NCBI GenBank assembly: GCA_964648465.1
Contig: CAZYMU010000016.1
Coordinates: forward strand, 1 to 63,948
Origin: Aminicenans sp964648465
GTDB lineage: Bacteria; Acidobacteriota; Aminicenantia; Aminicenantales; Aminicenantaceae
DNA length: 63,948 nt
Direction of reading: 5' to 3'
Shown: piece after piece, positions 62,784-63,948 of the stretch
Layout: every line of letters begins with the position of its first letter
Numbering within the stretch: the stretch's first letter is position 1
Made by a program: the position numbers and the translations under genes
The notes under the pieces: model-generated
Database searches by the model: none
Told to the model about the DNA's origin: nothing
What the model saw: only the letters and a program-made list of their open reading frames with translations

Positions 62784-63041
62784 TTTTAGTGCTGCTCATT
62801 ATGATTTACAACAAATTATATGCCCAACTGCCACAAAAAGCCAGCAAATCTCCAGTGGCAGGTTTAGTTCCTGCGAGCGAATGGAAAATGGCGTTAAAAA
62901 TCTGAATGAGAGCAAAGCCATTCTCGAATATTTTCTGATCATTGCCCCACAAAATGGAAGAGAAACAACTGATTAAACTAGACAAAGCAAATAAGCTAAG
63001 TAAATTAAAAAACGGAATAGACCGAATAGACGTAATTTTGA

Positions 63042-63070
63042 TTGACTTTCAATTTTTCTTTTGATAAAAG
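63042..63070 (+). promoter_or_regulatory. Candidate promoter of the STAS gene
   Basis: TTGACT (63042-63047), 17-bp spacer, TAAAAG (63065-63070). The spacer TTTTTCTTTTGA is nearly the same as in the promoter at 56086-56113. It overlaps the TTG at 63061, which argues against that codon as start. Confidence 0.5.
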
Positions 63071-63108
63071 CTAATGAAGAAGGGAAGATATCTAAAACAA
63101 GCGAAAAC

Positions 63109-63468
63109 ATGGTAAAAAAGATGGAAATAAATGCAAGAGAAAAAAGCAATGTCATTATTTTTGATATAGAGGGTGAAATCAGAAGATCAGATTTAAATGA
63201 TGTGACTCTACATCAACTTGTCAAAGATCAATTGGATGATGGAAAAAGAAACATCCTCCTCAATTTTAGGAAAGTTGAATTCATCGACAGCTTTGGAGTG
63301 GGAGAGATTTTAGCAAGCTATATTTCTACCCATAATATAGGGGGGAAACTGAAGATAGCAAAAATATCGAAAAAACTCTTTATCATCTTTCAGGTCACAA
63401 TGCTTACAAAAGTCCTTGAAATCTTCGATGATGAAGATGTGGCATTGGATAGCTATTTTAAAGGTTAG
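63109..63468 (+). CDS. STAS-domain anti-anti-sigma-like protein
   Basis: About 119 residues of the SpoIIAA/RsbV type. The core NVIIFDIEGEIRRSDLNDVT, LLNFRKVEFIDSFGVGEILA has the phosphorylatable Ser in the D-S-F-G pattern. It likely switches between RsbW-like kinase and sigma factor binding; the RsbW-like gene at 56145 is the nearest candidate partner. The start is uncertain: ATG at 63109 or 63121, the latter giving the more typical MEINAREKSN beginning. No strong ribosome-binding site is visible. An NTT paralog follows after 35 bp on the same strand. Confidence 0.82.
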   Translation: MVKKMEINAREKSNVIIFDIEGEIRRSDLNDVTLHQLVKDQLDDGKRNILLNFRKVEFIDSFGVGEILASYISTHNIGGKLKIAKISKKLFIIFQVTMLTKVLEIFDDEDVALDSYFKG

Positions 63469-63503
63469 TACTCGTTGCAATCATTTTACACCAGAGTCAT
63501 TCT

Positions 63504-63948
63504 ATGGCTAAAAATCGCCCATATAAGATTCTATCGCGTATTATAGAGATCAAACCAGGGGAAAAAAATATCTCCCTCCTCCTCTTTTTTTATTTTTTTC
63601 TAATCATGGCCCCGTACTACATTATTAAGCCTGTTAGAGATGCACAATATTTAATTGTGAAGGGATCAAAGGAACTTCCAACTGCCTACCTGTTAACAGC
63701 GTTAATAATGGTATTTTTTGTTGCTTTTTATTCCAAGCTTCAAATCAAGGTTCAAACACACGTTTTAATAATTTCCAGCCTCATTTTTTTCATTTCTACT
63801 TGTTTCCTCTCAGGATTGTTTTTCAGAAAGGGGTTACATTGGATGCCTCTAGTTTTTTGGATATGGGCGAACATTTTTATCGTAGTCCTTGTTACACAAT
63901 TCTGGATATTAGTTAACGATATTTTCAATCCGAGGGAAGCCAAAAGGC
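63504..63948 (+). CDS. NTT-type nucleotide translocase paralog, partial (runs off window)
   Basis: From the ATG at 63504 the frame is open to the window end: MAKNRPYKILSRIIEIKPGE, then KNISLLLFFYFFLIMAPYYI, IKPVRDAQYLIVKGSKELPT and the later FWILVNDIFNPREAKR. This matches the N-terminal 150 residues of the protein at 59427 (ILYKILRLFTVIHPDEIPTV, YYILKPIREALIL, QFWGFANDLYTEEAGKR). Four membrane helices are visible so far. It is probably in one operon with the STAS gene. Confidence 0.8.
   Translation, partial: MAKNRPYKILSRIIEIKPGEKNISLLLFFYFFLIMAPYYIIKPVRDAQYLIVKGSKELPTAYLLTALIMVFFVAFYSKLQIKVQTHVLIISSLIFFISTCFLSGLFFRKGLHWMPLVFWIWANIFIVVLVTQFWILVNDIFNPREAKR

Overview
The window looks like a chromosome segment of an uncultured, Gram-negative, moderately AT-rich bacterium, most likely Candidatus Aminicenantes or a close relative in the Acidobacteriota. 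This is an inference from gene content: three GWxTD-domain proteins with TPR partners, three TonB-dependent receptors with an N-terminal carboxypeptidase-regulatory domain, several secreted peptidases, a PknB-type kinase fused to TPRs, an OmpP1/FadL porin and an MsbA-like exporter. No rRNA is present to fix the taxonomy.

Layout. 0.2-6 kb: housekeeping and envelope genes (yicC, an msbA-like ABC exporter, a DUF465 protein, tRNA-Phe, galU, a FadL-type porin). 6-22.5 kb: a secreted-protein block with a CocE/NonD hydrolase, a TonB-receptor tail, GWxTD and TPR proteins, an intact TonB receptor, a sulfatase-fold/TPR fusion and a large GWxTD-TPR protein; a GWxTD relic and a transposase relic lie among them. 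22.5-25.2 kb: a zinc-ribbon protein and clpB. 25.3-41.3 kb: an accessory island bounded by two same-orientation copies of one IS4-type element. It carries an S41-like peptidase, broken M1 and M24 peptidase genes around an IS3 element, an M14 carboxypeptidase, a TonB receptor, an M29-like aminopeptidase, a DAACS symporter and a GntR/FCD regulator. This reads as a peptide or amino-acid scavenging set. 41.5-52.3 kb: a small acidic protein, mutS, a truncated secreted protein, an amidase, pgsA, an S9 peptidase and a CoA-disulfide-reductase-like flavoprotein. 52.3-56 kb: an IS110-related relic, a cupredoxin-like small protein and the PknB/TPR kinase.

56.1-63.9 kb is the most unusual part. Three paralogous secreted proteins look like members of a protein-kinase-like (PI3/4K, HipA or Fam20-like) fold. 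One of them overlaps the gene of a secreted PPP-type phosphatase and is followed by an NTT-type nucleotide translocase. A second NTT paralog runs off the window edge. An RsbW-like ATPase and a STAS anti-anti-sigma-like protein flank the block behind similar promoters. I propose, as inference only, an extracytoplasmic phosphorylation system: secreted kinases, a secreted phosphatase, membrane ATP/ADP exchange and partner-switching control.

Mobile DNA is abundant and mostly decayed: IS4 (two copies, one an internal-deletion derivative with a 9-bp target duplication), IS3 (two), IS21 (istB plus terminal repeats), IS110 (a left end with a conserved hairpin, plus a second copy) and another DDE transposase relic. 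I saw no CRISPR array and no prophage.
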